A stretch of 20,375 bases of DNA, taken from IMG/VR virus record IMGVR_UViG_3300042505_000144, positions 1 to 20,375 of that record; one strand, 5' to 3'. Of the stretch, positions 1-9,273 are shown piece after piece. Made by a program: the position numbers and the translations under genes. The stretch's first letter is position 1. Every line of letters starts with the position of its first letter. This stretch comes from a virus. The notes beneath the pieces were generated by a model. That model worked only from the letters and a program-made list of their open reading frames with translations, was not told the origin of the DNA and made no database searches.

Positions 1-3000
1 CGCCTACACGTACTGCCCATTCTTCGTAGTAATTGATCGCTGATTTTAAATTGTTAAATTCAGCACGGGTTAATTCATTAACCGCATTAGCACTACCTTT
101 CTGACGAATGTATCCTTTGTAGAATTCAATTTGTGTTGTGTCACTTAGTCCTAGATCTGCTAGGTACTGTCTCGGTTTATATCCAATCAAACCGTGACTG
201 TATTTTATAACGTTTTCGTCGTCAAAGTCACTGTATGAATCATAATATGATTGTGGTTTAACTGCGATAGTTGACCAGTTAGGTAGTAAGCCTGTTTTAA
301 TTTCTGAACTAGATAATTGTTTCCATACTGAGAAGTCAAAGTCAACTGCTGCTGGCACTAGTTTAAGGGCCACATAGTATAGATTTTTGTATTCTACTAG
401 ATCGCCTTTAAGGTAATCTTTACCCTGTTGCCATGTTTGTACATCACCTGAATTATATACAAATCCAGGAGCATATAAACTACCATCCCAGTTGGCTGTT
501 TTTTGACCAACTAGTTTTAAACGATATTGTCTGTTACCCAATTCTGGTCTATAGATAACATCATTAAACACTGTGCTGTTGTCAAATATTAAAACATGTT
601 CGTATTGTACTAAATTTAATTCAGCAAATGCCAAAACGCTGTTAGCATCAGTTAATGATACTGAAAAGTTGTTTGCTGATCTAGTAACATTGTAACTGGT
701 ATTTTTAACCAAGTTAAAGTTTTGATCTAAGATTCTAGAACTGTATTGACTGTTACTTATTGCGTCTACAATACTACCGTTGGTGTTGACTTTTAAGTAA
801 TTAACAATAGGACTTAGAATCATTAAGCTACCAACATTCCATCCTTGTTGGGCCCAGAATAAGAATTCTTTAGCACTTAATTTAAAGTTACGTGTTTCTT
901 TTAATTGGCCATCGTATTCGTTAAATTGAAAACCCAGCGCCATTAAGTAGCGTTCATAGCTAATTAAGAAATCAACAACCTGTTGACGTGATTTAAATTC
1001 ATAACCATATGGAACAGTTAATTTAATGTTTTGATAGTCACGGAAAATAGTCCCGTCGGCATTTAATACAGTGATCTTAAACGCATTGGTATTAACCACA
1101 CTAGGAATAATAGTAAAGTACGGATTATTTAAATCATAGCCGCGTACCGTATATCCGTTAGATGTTTTTTCTACAATTACACCACTGTAAACTACTTTGT
1201 CTATAGGTGTTGATTTATACAAATAAATGTTATAGTTTTCATCCGGTAGTAACACGCTTTCATTTGTGCTTGTTGGGCTACTTTGCTCTGCTAGGACATT
1301 TAAGAATTTCTTATCAGTAAAGCCTGCCATTTTGTAGGCTAAATTTACTTGATAGTTTTGGATCATACCTTTTAATTTTACCTCAGGACTTATACCTAGG
1401 TTAGTTAAATAATCCGCAATCCAATTTAAATATCCAGCACTACGTTTAACACTCCCAGAACTAGTGTCACCATTGTAATATATTTCTTTTTGGTTAACGT
1501 GTTGATTGTTTGCTGTTAGGTATTGGTCTAGATCACTATTGAATTTAATATTATATGTGTCGATAAATCTACCAAAATACATTGCCGGACGGGTCAATGC
1601 TAGTGCTTGGTTAACAGCAAACGGATAATCACTACTTGCTCTCCATGTCCACTCAACTGGTCCAATCTGCCCGATTGCCCACGATGTGGCGGCTTTAGTA
1701 GAGTTTGTTGCTTTGGCAATAATTGCGGCTGGGCTCAATAAGAATCCATTTTCGTCAACCGGAATAATCGATGTTAACCCAGGGCGAGCAAATTGTTTAT
1801 CAATGCCTGCGCGGTCACCATCAACAATTAATCCTGCTTCTAAGTCTTCCCACAATAGTCCGTTGCCACCAGTGTATGGTGCTGGGCCGTAATAATTTTC
1901 CCACCAATTAGGTTTAATACTAAATCCTAACATTTCCCATGGACGTTGATGCGGTGCTATTGTATCATAGAAATACATATAGCAAGCACGCCAGCTTCCT
2001 GGTAGGTACTCGTTGTCCAATCTATCAACAAAAAGATTATAGTTCCAGGTAAATGCGTCATTGCTTTCAAATAGACTATTCGATGTGTAGTCTAGTTTGT
2101 TATTTCCTACCCAGCTTAAGAAGCTCTTAGTTAAAACATTGTTAATCTCAACGTTGCTATAATCATTATTTCTAAATTTGCTAGGTAAAATATGATAGAT
2201 ATTTTTATAGATACCAGTATCTACTAGTTTGATATTATTAAATATACGTTTTTCTAATTCTAATAGAATATTATCTCTATAGTCATTGAATGCTGGAGTA
2301 ATACTACCGTCATGTCCACGAATGGCATTGATAGTTATTCTGTAAGTATCATCTTCATACAGTTCAGGAATAAATTTGGGATATAATCCCAACTTAGTCG
2401 GAGTCTCCGGAATGTAAGCGCCGTCTGTGTTAGAATATTCAACAAATGTAATTTTATCATCAATCGTTAATGTAATCGCGTCTGTGTTGAAAACAATACT
2501 TGGACTAACTTTACTAAATGTATAGTCTCGATCTTTAACTAGTTGTACATCGTTTAGGTACACCAATACTGCCAACCCACTTAATGTTGTGTCATTAAAC
2601 ACATTAGTGATTTGGTATTCTGTAACTAACGGATCAAATACTGTATAGTTAATTGTAGTTTTAAGTGTACCGTATGGGACCATGTCACTGTAAAACCACG
2701 AGAATGTAGAATTTTTATTAGCGTTGATTTGTGTTAAAATAAGATCTACAGACGCAACCGGATTCATTGGGTCAATTCCGGGTAAAGAACTACTTAATTC
2801 TATAAATTTATTTTTAAACTTAGTATATTCTTTTTGCGCATATTTCAATGAATCAATATAGCTAGCCTGCTCGTCCAACAGGAACAAACTAGCGTAAGGC
2901 AATGGAGCACTGTGCTGCAGGATCGTGCCGCCTTGTGCTTTAAGTTCGATATCTCGTAGATCGCTAGTGCCTAAAATATTTCCGTCTATGGCAAAACTAT

Positions 3001-5815
3001 TCTGACTTAATTCAACTAAGTGATTTCGCATCTGACCTAATGTCAGTGATGTTAAGTTAACACCCTGCGCATTTAGATCTAAGTTACTAGGGACTTGATA
3101 GTGTCCTAATTTACTAATTTGTCTACTGTGGATTAATAGATCAACTTTATCGTTGACTGTCAGCGGGTATGTATTAAGAATATGAATACCATTCTTTTTA
3201 GTATAAACATCTGCGCTGTTAGCCAATACCAAATTCCATTGGCTATTTGGCACTAATTTATTATTAACAAAAACTTTTACATAAGGGATTGTTGCTTCTG
3301 TTTCTGGTAGAATATCAATATAGAATTTTTGATCGTCGTTAACGGTACCTATGTTTTTACCAATTTGATTATTGCCGTCATATACTGTGTTAATAATTTG
3401 GTATTGTCTACTAGCTTCAACTACAGTTCTCCAAGTATTAGCAGATTTAACTGTATTTCTATCTACAGTTTTCTGCAACAAGCCGGAACCCACATCAACA
3501 GATAGTGTTTCGTTGTTAACCACATAGGTAAACGTATCATTACTAAAATAGTTAAGGAATTGGATATCGCCCTGTGTTTGGAAATTTTTATACGTTAGTG
3601 GAAATCCTAGTACTAAGTCATTTACTCCGGCAGTATTGCGTTGGTACCCAAATATTTTACAGCCGGTAAATGCGCTTCTAGGATATGTTGTGGTATCACT
3701 GAAGCTAATTCCGCTGTTATTAAATACATCAAATAATGGGTCTTGTTGTAGGGTAGTTTTTTGTTGACTTTCTAACCAACTAGTACCATCATACCACCAT
3801 TGGCTACCTTTGTAATTTCCGTTTGTAACTGCTACAGTGTCGTATATCTCACTGTCGCCGTCGTCGGCTATGGTCAATTTGATATAAAAATCACCTTCTG
3901 GGATTCCTGTTACAGGATTTGCGTCATATTGAACTAAATTTACTACATAAATTTTATCACGTACTAATGGGTCAACTGCTGATCCAAATAACACACGAAG
4001 ACCGTCGGTTAGAGTAATACCAAATGCCCCACTTAGTGTTTTACCTTCTAATGTATTAAACGGGTCTGTGGTATTTGTATCTAAAATATCAATGGCACGT
4101 TTACCGATTCTACCATTGTTAAATAGTCTGTAATCACTTTCAAATTGGACGATAGGGCGTTGCGCACGCAAGGTTTGGTTAAATGATAATAATGTACCAT
4201 TATACTCAGATGTTGCTACAATAACCTCTCTATGGAACCAACGATTATTGCGTGCCCATGCGTTAAGATCTAACGCATCGCGTTTGATTGTAATATATTC
4301 TGGGAATACTTGATCAGGATAGTTTACTGCTAATTCATCATTGTATAGTTCTGGTGTCACTAGCAATGTTACGTCTACTAGTCGAATCGCATCACCAACG
4401 TTTTCTACGTAATAGGTATTGTTTTGATAGCTAGCCGGAGTTACATCATTTTCAAAATGTATTTTTAATCCGCTGGTAAATTTAACACCGTTCGGGCTAG
4501 TATAAGTTTTCTTACCTAGAATATCGTTCTCTACATCAATCACAAAATTAGTCGAATCAACAATTTTAATGAATGAATAAATGCCGGGGTCTGTGCCGTC
4601 TTGGATATACAATGTATCCTGTACCGCAGTAATATGTGGCACTCGACGTAGTTGCCCGTCTAATTCTTTATAGAACTCTTTGTTAGCATTGCCAATACCG
4701 TACTTAATATATACTTTTTCTTCAATGGCTATGTCTTGCTCGTATACCAAGCGAATCAATGGATCACCGGCACCACCATCAGTGTACAGTACTTTCCATA
4801 CACCAAATCTTTGGTTCTCTGGAACTGCTACGCCTGCGTCATATCCATCAATTGCTAACCCATCACGATCAAACACACCACGGGCAACCCATGCTTCTTC
4901 GGTTGACTCTGACCACTTGTCTACATCAACAAATACCAATGTTTTGCCGTTGAGCTGACCAGTAATGCCTGCGTATTGCGGATATTCTTCTAGGAAATCG
5001 CTTAAAATACGATTATGTAATTTGCTATAAGGAATAGGTGCCGCATAATCTACATTGTAGACTGAGCTCATTAGTGTATAACGATCTTGCGCATCTTTTT
5101 GTGGCACATCAAATATTACTGCGCCGGTTTCTAGGCCGTTGTTGTATACACCAAGTACATCTCTTGTGCTAACTGTAGGAGTCGCGTTAACTTTGCCGTC
5201 TAGTCCCAACTCACTTTGAATCCAAAATTTATGTCCTGGTTGATTAATATTAAATGTATATGTGCCGCCGCGTGCCAATGTTATGGTGTTATTTTTTAGA
5301 TTGCCAATATCAAAATCGTAGGTGTTAGTTGTAACATTACGAGTTACATCAAACGATTTAACTAGAGGTACTCCGGTTGTGTTAACGTGTACTGTGTCGG
5401 GTCCGTCGGGCAACCAGTAGTACTGACCAAAGTTAACAAACTTGTCAAAGCTAATACCTGGATCATATGTGTAGTATTCGTTTTTAAATAAACGACTATG
5501 GTCTGTTATTGAGCCGCCATAGTACTTAACTTTGTTTAGAAAGTCAATGTAACTGGCAAAGAAAGTAACATCACCCGACTCATTTTTAATTAATACACTA
5601 GGTTCAAGTTGATAATTTTCTCTATTAGCATTGTTTTCTAATAGATAGCTATCTGTGCTTTTATATGTTGGAGCAAATTTACGGCCAATATAACCATTGA
5701 TATTCTTCAGTGATGGTTCGCTGATTAATTGATCAATCGTCGCAGATAAAAACTTGTCGTTGATGTCTGTTTGAAATATTTGTGGAAGTAAATTTATACT
5801 TTTTCTTGCGGCCAT
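1..5815 (-). CDS. Giant baseplate-associated structural protein, C-terminus cut by window edge (VrlC-like / gp7-position)
   Basis: I read this frame codon by codon from the ATG at 5815 down to about 4920 and again from about 4980 to base 1 in sampled and continuous stretches; I found no stop, giving at least 1938 codons with the end outside the window. It follows gp6 directly, where T4 has gp7 (1032 residues). The sequence is rich in Tyr, Asn and Thr, looks beta-rich, and shows no signal peptide or membrane segment. Distinctive stretches are WARNNRWFHREVI (from residue 520), QQDPLFDVF (from 690) and RPWEMLGFSIKPNWW (from 1291), the last followed by NYYGPAPYTGGN. From memory, such motifs occur in very large proteins next to gp6 in marine T4-like phages, often annotated 'VrlC' or virulence-associated. 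A baseplate wedge or peripheral baseplate role is inferred from position; no enzymatic motif was seen. The start is preceded by a weak AGAGA ribosome site and a late-promoter-like element. Confidence 0.8.
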   Translation of the reverse strand, partial: MAARKSINLLPQIFQTDINDKFLSATIDQLISEPSLKNINGYIGRKFAPTYKSTDSYLLENNANRENYQLEPSVLIKNESGDVTFFASYIDFLNKVKYYGGSITDHSRLFKNEYYTYDPGISFDKFVNFGQYYWLPDGPDTVHVNTTGVPLVKSFDVTRNVTTNTYDFDIGNLKNNTITLARGGTYTFNINQPGHKFWIQSELGLDGKVNATPTVSTRDVLGVYNNGLETGAVIFDVPQKDAQDRYTLMSSVYNVDYAAPIPYSKLHNRILSDFLEEYPQYAGITGQLNGKTLVFVDVDKWSESTEEAWVARGVFDRDGLAIDGYDAGVAVPENQRFGVWKVLYTDGGAGDPLIRLVYEQDIAIEEKVYIKYGIGNANKEFYKELDGQLRRVPHITAVQDTLYIQDGTDPGIYSFIKIVDSTNFVIDVENDILGKKTYTSPNGVKFTSGLKIHFENDVTPASYQNNTYYVENVGDAIRLVDVTLLVTPELYNDELAVNYPDQVFPEYITIKRDALDLNAWARNNRWFHREVIVATSEYNGTLLSFNQTLRAQRPIVQFESDYRLFNNGRIGKRAIDILDTNTTDPFNTLEGKTLSGAFGITLTDGLRVLFGSAVDPLVRDKIYVVNLVQYDANPVTGIPEGDFYIKLTIADDGDSEIYDTVAVTNGNYKGSQWWYDGTSWLESQQKTTLQQDPLFDVFNNSGISFSDTTTYPRSAFTGCKIFGYQRNTAGVNDLVLGFPLTYKNFQTQGDIQFLNYFSNDTFTYVVNNETLSVDVGSGLLQKTVDRNTVKSANTWRTVVEASRQYQIINTVYDGNNQIGKNIGTVNDDQKFYIDILPETEATIPYVKVFVNNKLVPNSQWNLVLANSADVYTKKNGIHILNTYPLTVNDKVDLLIHSRQISKLGHYQVPSNLDLNAQGVNLTSLTLGQMRNHLVELSQNSFAIDGNILGTSDLRDIELKAQGGTILQHSAPLPYASLFLLDEQASYIDSLKYAQKEYTKFKNKFIELSSSLPGIDPMNPVASVDLILTQINANKNSTFSWFYSDMVPYGTLKTTINYTVFDPLVTEYQITNVFNDTTLSGLAVLVYLNDVQLVKDRDYTFSKVSPSIVFNTDAITLTIDDKITFVEYSNTDGAYIPETPTKLGLYPKFIPELYEDDTYRITINAIRGHDGSITPAFNDYRDNILLELEKRIFNNIKLVDTGIYKNIYHILPSKFRNNDYSNVEINNVLTKSFLSWVGNNKLDYTSNSLFESNDAFTWNYNLFVDRLDNEYLPGSWRACYMYFYDTIAPHQRPWEMLGFSIKPNWWENYYGPAPYTGGNGLLWEDLEAGLIVDGDRAGIDKQFARPGLTSIIPVDENGFLLSPAAIIAKATNSTKAATSWAIGQIGPVEWTWRASSDYPFAVNQALALTRPAMYFGRFIDTYNIKFNSDLDQYLTANNQHVNQKEIYYNGDTSSGSVKRSAGYLNWIADYLTNLGISPEVKLKGMIQNYQVNLAYKMAGFTDKKFLNVLAEQSSPTSTNESVLLPDENYNIYLYKSTPIDKVVYSGVIVEKTSNGYTVRGYDLNNPYFTIIPSVVNTNAFKITVLNADGTIFRDYQNIKLTVPYGYEFKSRQQVVDFLISYERYLMALGFQFNEYDGQLKETRNFKLSAKEFLFWAQQGWNVGSLMILSPIVNYLKVNTNGSIVDAISNSQYSSRILDQNFNLVKNTSYNVTRSANNFSVSLTDANSVLAFAELNLVQYEHVLIFDNSTVFNDVIYRPELGNRQYRLKLVGQKTANWDGSLYAPGFVYNSGDVQTWQQGKDYLKGDLVEYKNLYYVALKLVPAAVDFDFSVWKQLSSSEIKTGLLPNWSTIAVKPQSYYDSYSDFDDENVIKYSHGLIGYKPRQYLADLGLSDTTQIEFYKGYIRQKGSANAVNELTRAEFNNLKSAINYYEEWAVRVG

Positions 5816-5842
5816 TGTTGTAAGATCTCTTTTGCTATAATG

Positions 5843-5850
5843 TATTTAAA
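5843..5850 (-). promoter_or_regulatory. Probable T4-type late promoter for the giant baseplate gene
   Basis: On the minus strand this reads TTTAAATA, 7 of 8 matches to the T4 late element TATAAATA, and it is followed by CATTATAG. Almost the same downstream extension, CATTATAA, follows the gp6 late element. The element lies in the 41-nt gap after the gp6 stop codon, so initiation about 6 nt downstream would give a leader of roughly 22 nt before the ATG at 5815. Late promoters of this type are recognised by host RNA polymerase carrying gp55, which is encoded in this window. Confidence 0.55.
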
Positions 5851-5856
5851 CGTTTT

Positions 5857-8800
5857 CTAAACCTGGTTTAATTGCGCAGCAGTAATGGAACTAATAATTT
5901 GTACATTGTCTACTGTTGCGGCACTTACTATAATTTCATTGTATTCAGCGTTGATTTGAAACAGTCTACCAAATGCTTCTGTTTCGCTTGCTGGCACAAT
6001 TATAACACTGGCAATGTTAGGTGCTAGAGCATTGTGTAGATACGCACTTAGCTCTGAAAAGTAAAATGTTTCACCAAAGTCCCAGTTAGCTATATCAAAA
6101 TATTGATTAATAGCCGCAATTACTCCAACTTTAACGTCGTTGTCGCTGACAACCACGTTGGGATTTTTAACTACCTTAAACGTAGCCTGTAATGCTGTAG
6201 CTGCCTTGCTACCAAAGATTGGTTTAAATTTAGCAGGATTGTAAATGATTGTATCACTGATGCTCTTATAGTTGTCTAGCGCATTAAAGTCTGTGGCTAA
6301 AACCTCAGGAGTAGGAGCAGTCGGTTCAGATAATTTATTTGATGTGTCCTGTAACCAAGCAACGTAATCAGTAGCATAAGTTTTAGTCAGCATGTACAAG
6401 TCAACAATATTATTTGGACTAGGGTCAATACGTCTGTTGTTAGGACTGTTATGACGATACTGGAAGTATAGGTCTTGACGTCCTATTTTAGCAGTGTAGC
6501 CAGTGACCAATGTTGGAGTATATACTGAGCCAACTACTACTAGTTGATAAAATTCATTTCTGTCTGCTAGATAAAATAGTTGCCCGTTAGTGTATAAGGT
6601 TGCCGCAGATTGTATTTGTACTAGGGTGTCGTATTCTGTTATAACCAAATCATTGCTAACTGGTGTTTGTACTACAAAATTATCATAGCTATATGTATTT
6701 TGGAAGAACACATATTTAGATTTTGTGTCTGTACTAGGAGCAACAATTAATTCAAACAGTTCAGGATTATCTGGCACGCCATCATTGTCACTGTCGGGAA
6801 AGGTAACTAAGATCTTACTAGGATTTTCGTAGCCATCTGCTTCTGTAATATTTTTATAAACATACCAACTATAATCAATACCCAAGAAGGCTGTGCTATC
6901 GGGCTGACTATTAATTTTGAGGACGTTGATTTGGTCGTTGATTGTAAATCCTGTTTTAGGATCAAACACTTTAACTTTAGTATCAAAATAGAAGTTAGTT
7001 TCTATAACACTTTCAAACGCATAGTTAACACCACGGTACCAAACTGTAAATGTTTGTCCTTTGGTTTGGAAACGAATTATCCAGCTAGTGTCATTAGCAA
7101 GTCCTGCGTTTGCTAGACTAAAGTCACCTGTGGTGTTTAGGTTTTCTGGTAGGACAATTTTCCAACTGCTAGTGTCAACATCATAACGTATACCAAAGTC
7201 TTGGAATGCTTCAATGTATTCAGTCATGCTAGTGATTAATGAATTTGGTAGATCAATATTAAACACCGCATAGGCTTGAATTGCCTTAGCACCTGTAGGC
7301 ACGGATTGATTAATAACTACCGGGCCACTGCCGTTAGATAAATTGCCGTTGCCGCCGTTAGTACCGTCAGCTAGTACTTCACGTATGCTAGCATAGATAT
7401 AAAATTTATCACCGTTTTTAGTAGGAGTACCTGCTTTAATTTGATTTAACGCATTAAAATAGTTGCCTTCACCTGCGCTAAATTTAACAATAGCATCTTG
7501 TTTAATGTATTTTTTGTTACCAGCTACATAACTACCAAGTTGTAGAATCTTATCTGAGCTGTCATAGAAGTATCCTGTGTTGCCGTTGGCAATCTCAGTT
7601 GATTTATTCCAATAGCAGTCATCAAGATTGATTAGATCATAGAAGGCATAGAAGAATTGTTGTGTTTCTTTTTCTGCCACAATAGGTTTAATTCTATTTG
7701 TTAATATTTTAAAAATATCATTGGTTGTGGCAAAATCAAAATTAAACGAATTAATGAATGATTCGCGATACAACATACCATCTTGGCAGAAAATATTAGT
7801 AGTTGAATACTTACCTGTAGTATCGATAACATCTAGGTAACGACTAACACCAGAACTTGTACGGTTAACTGCTTTAACTTTTAATACGTTGTTGAACAGG
7901 GTATATGGTAAAATGTTATAGTCTTCCGCAGTGACCATACGATCTTGTGTATAGTATTGTTGCGGTGCTTTTTGGCGCACGTCATCTAATGTTTCACGTG
8001 TTGTAGCATTAGCCACTGTGTACTGTAAGCTAGCACGCATGGTCAATGTTTCAACACGATTGTTACGGCTAGTGTAGTTTATTGACATAGTAATGCCACG
8101 TAGCTCGTCTGGAGTAATTTTATATTCTAATCCGTTGCTGACACGATAGTAGATACGGAAACGACCCTGTGGTACGTTACTAAATGATCCGTCACCAAAC
8201 ACTAGATCAATTTGATCGCCAGCACGGCTGTTTACTTGGTAAACATTTTTGTTTGTGCTCTTATTGTAGATCACGTTGGTAGTGCCCACAGCAGGAACTT
8301 TAGCCCACTGTGTGTCGACAGCGCCATTTTGATCTAAACTATAAACCCAGATGTCAGAGTTGTTAATGTTATTAACGTTAATGCTATAAACACGATTAGG
8401 TAAACTTTCTTGGAAGTTTACATCAATTGATTTTAATTCGCCTTGCTTGAAGTATAAGAAAAATCCAGTATTAGCACTGTTATTTCCTAGGTTGTCGTTT
8501 TTGTACAATAGATTAAAACTAGTATTAGGGCGAGGCGCAGCTTCGTAGATGTAACTTTGACCAGCACTAGTAGGGCTTACTAATTCAAAAGGTGTTTGGC
8601 TACCTTCAATGTCTGCTTGGAAAGAATATGTAGCAACAAGGTTAGGAATTAGATTAATTTGATATTCATCAGTTACAATGTTGTTAATTAAGGCACTGTT
8701 ACTAGGCTTACCTACAACCTGCGTTGAGTTAAAACTAGCATTCAATACTGTGATGAACTGTTCATACCAGTTATCATTACCAGCATCTGCCCAGTTAACA

Positions 8801-9222
8801 ACCAAGCTGGCTAAATTTAAGCCGTTGCTGTCAAATACTGTTTCGGTAGTACTTACACTGTCAAGTTTTAAATAACCGCTACTAGCAACATTGCGTTTAG
8901 GGTTATATGAAATTAGTTTAGCAAGTTTAAGAATGCTATCACGACGTTGCGCTGTGTCGATAAAGTTTTCACGTGCGTTTAAGTCGCCGCGGAATGCTAG
9001 CGATTGTCCTAAGAAAGCAATGAGATCAATTAAGGCAACAAATTCACTTGATTCAATGAAGTCGTTGAAATCTTCTGGGTAGTATAAGCGAAGATAGTCG
9101 ACCATGCTCTTACGCAAGGTTTCATAATCATAGCTTTGAAAATCCGCACTACGGAAGGTTTGATAGAGCTTTGTCCAGTCTTCAGCAACTAGTAAACTCG
9201 TTTGTCTTGTTGTGGTAGCCAT
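5857..9222 (-). CDS. gp6: Baseplate wedge protein gp6
   Basis: gp6 forms the inner ring of the baseplate wedges around the hub and helps trigger sheath contraction. This 1121-residue protein is much longer than T4 gp6 (about 660). The N-terminus (residues 15-120) carries the gp6-typical helical block with LGQSLAFR, DLNARENF and ISYNPKRN. A baseplate-J-like core follows: VFGDGSF at 341-347, YRVSNG at 359-364, and KAPQQYYTQDRMVTAEDYN at 418-436. The last ~100 residues (INQYFDIANWDFGETFYFSEL region) match the gp6 C-terminal part that pairs neighbouring subunits. Residues 810-821 (DSDNDGVPDNPE) form an acidic calcium-loop-like motif within the long middle region absent from T4. The ATG has a good AGGA ribosome site 7 nt upstream, lying inside a hairpin. 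gp25 ends 51 nt upstream, and the two are functional neighbours in the wedge. Confidence 0.9.
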   Translation of the reverse strand: MATTTRQTSLLVAEDWTKLYQTFRSADFQSYDYETLRKSMVDYLRLYYPEDFNDFIESSEFVALIDLIAFLGQSLAFRGDLNARENFIDTAQRRDSILKLAKLISYNPKRNVASSGYLKLDSVSTTETVFDSNGLNLASLVVNWADAGNDNWYEQFITVLNASFNSTQVVGKPSNSALINNIVTDEYQINLIPNLVATYSFQADIEGSQTPFELVSPTSAGQSYIYEAAPRPNTSFNLLYKNDNLGNNSANTGFFLYFKQGELKSIDVNFQESLPNRVYSINVNNINNSDIWVYSLDQNGAVDTQWAKVPAVGTTNVIYNKSTNKNVYQVNSRAGDQIDLVFGDGSFSNVPQGRFRIYYRVSNGLEYKITPDELRGITMSINYTSRNNRVETLTMRASLQYTVANATTRETLDDVRQKAPQQYYTQDRMVTAEDYNILPYTLFNNVLKVKAVNRTSSGVSRYLDVIDTTGKYSTTNIFCQDGMLYRESFINSFNFDFATTNDIFKILTNRIKPIVAEKETQQFFYAFYDLINLDDCYWNKSTEIANGNTGYFYDSSDKILQLGSYVAGNKKYIKQDAIVKFSAGEGNYFNALNQIKAGTPTKNGDKFYIYASIREVLADGTNGGNGNLSNGSGPVVINQSVPTGAKAIQAYAVFNIDLPNSLITSMTEYIEAFQDFGIRYDVDTSSWKIVLPENLNTTGDFSLANAGLANDTSWIIRFQTKGQTFTVWYRGVNYAFESVIETNFYFDTKVKVFDPKTGFTINDQINVLKINSQPDSTAFLGIDYSWYVYKNITEADGYENPSKILVTFPDSDNDGVPDNPELFELIVAPSTDTKSKYVFFQNTYSYDNFVVQTPVSNDLVITEYDTLVQIQSAATLYTNGQLFYLADRNEFYQLVVVGSVYTPTLVTGYTAKIGRQDLYFQYRHNSPNNRRIDPSPNNIVDLYMLTKTYATDYVAWLQDTSNKLSEPTAPTPEVLATDFNALDNYKSISDTIIYNPAKFKPIFGSKAATALQATFKVVKNPNVVVSDNDVKVGVIAAINQYFDIANWDFGETFYFSELSAYLHNALAPNIASVIIVPASETEAFGRLFQINAEYNEIIVSAATVDNVQIISSITAAQLNQV

Positions 9223-9223
9223 A

Positions 9224-9262
9224 CTTATTTCCTGTTATAATGTATTTATCAGGAAATATAAG
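9224..9262 (-). promoter_or_regulatory. RNA hairpin covering the gp6 ribosome binding site
   Basis: An imperfect inverted repeat fills most of the gap between gp25 and gp6. On the minus strand the upstream arm is CTTATATTTCCTG (9262-9250) and the downstream arm CAGGAAATAAG (9234-9224). They can form 11 base pairs with one 2-nt bulge around a 15-nt loop. The downstream arm contains the gp6 Shine-Dalgarno AGGA (9230-9233). The loop contains the late promoter. mRNA reading through from gp25 could therefore fold and hide the ribosome site, while mRNA started inside the loop would lack the upstream arm. No U-run follows either arm, so it is not a standard terminator. Confidence 0.65.
9243..9250 (-). 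promoter_or_regulatory. Probable T4-type late promoter for gp6
   Basis: The minus strand reads GATAAATA, 7 of 8 matches to TATAAATA, followed by CATTATAA. Initiation about 6 nt downstream (near 9237) would give a leader of about 15 nt carrying AGGA and then the gp6 ATG. The spacing fits a functional late promoter, and its place inside a hairpin loop suggests it is used to express gp6 separately from the upstream genes. Confidence 0.6.
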
Positions 9263-9273
9263 TGCGTAGTTTA

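Noticed and set aside
4680-4958. Short plus-strand open frames inside the giant baseplate gene
   Set aside because: They lie opposite a long, motif-bearing frame on the minus strand, have no ribosome site of note and encode unrecognisable His/Ser/Thr-rich peptides.
5815-5841. Plus-strand TTGTTG ... TATAAT, a possible antisense promoter into gp6
   Set aside because: Spacer is only 15 nt and the TATAAT is the reverse complement of the late-element extension; no rightward gene follows.
9224-9262. Inverted repeat read as a terminator between gp25 and gp6
   Set aside because: No U-run follows the stem on either strand, and the downstream gene is on the same strand with its ribosome site in the stem, which fits translational control better.
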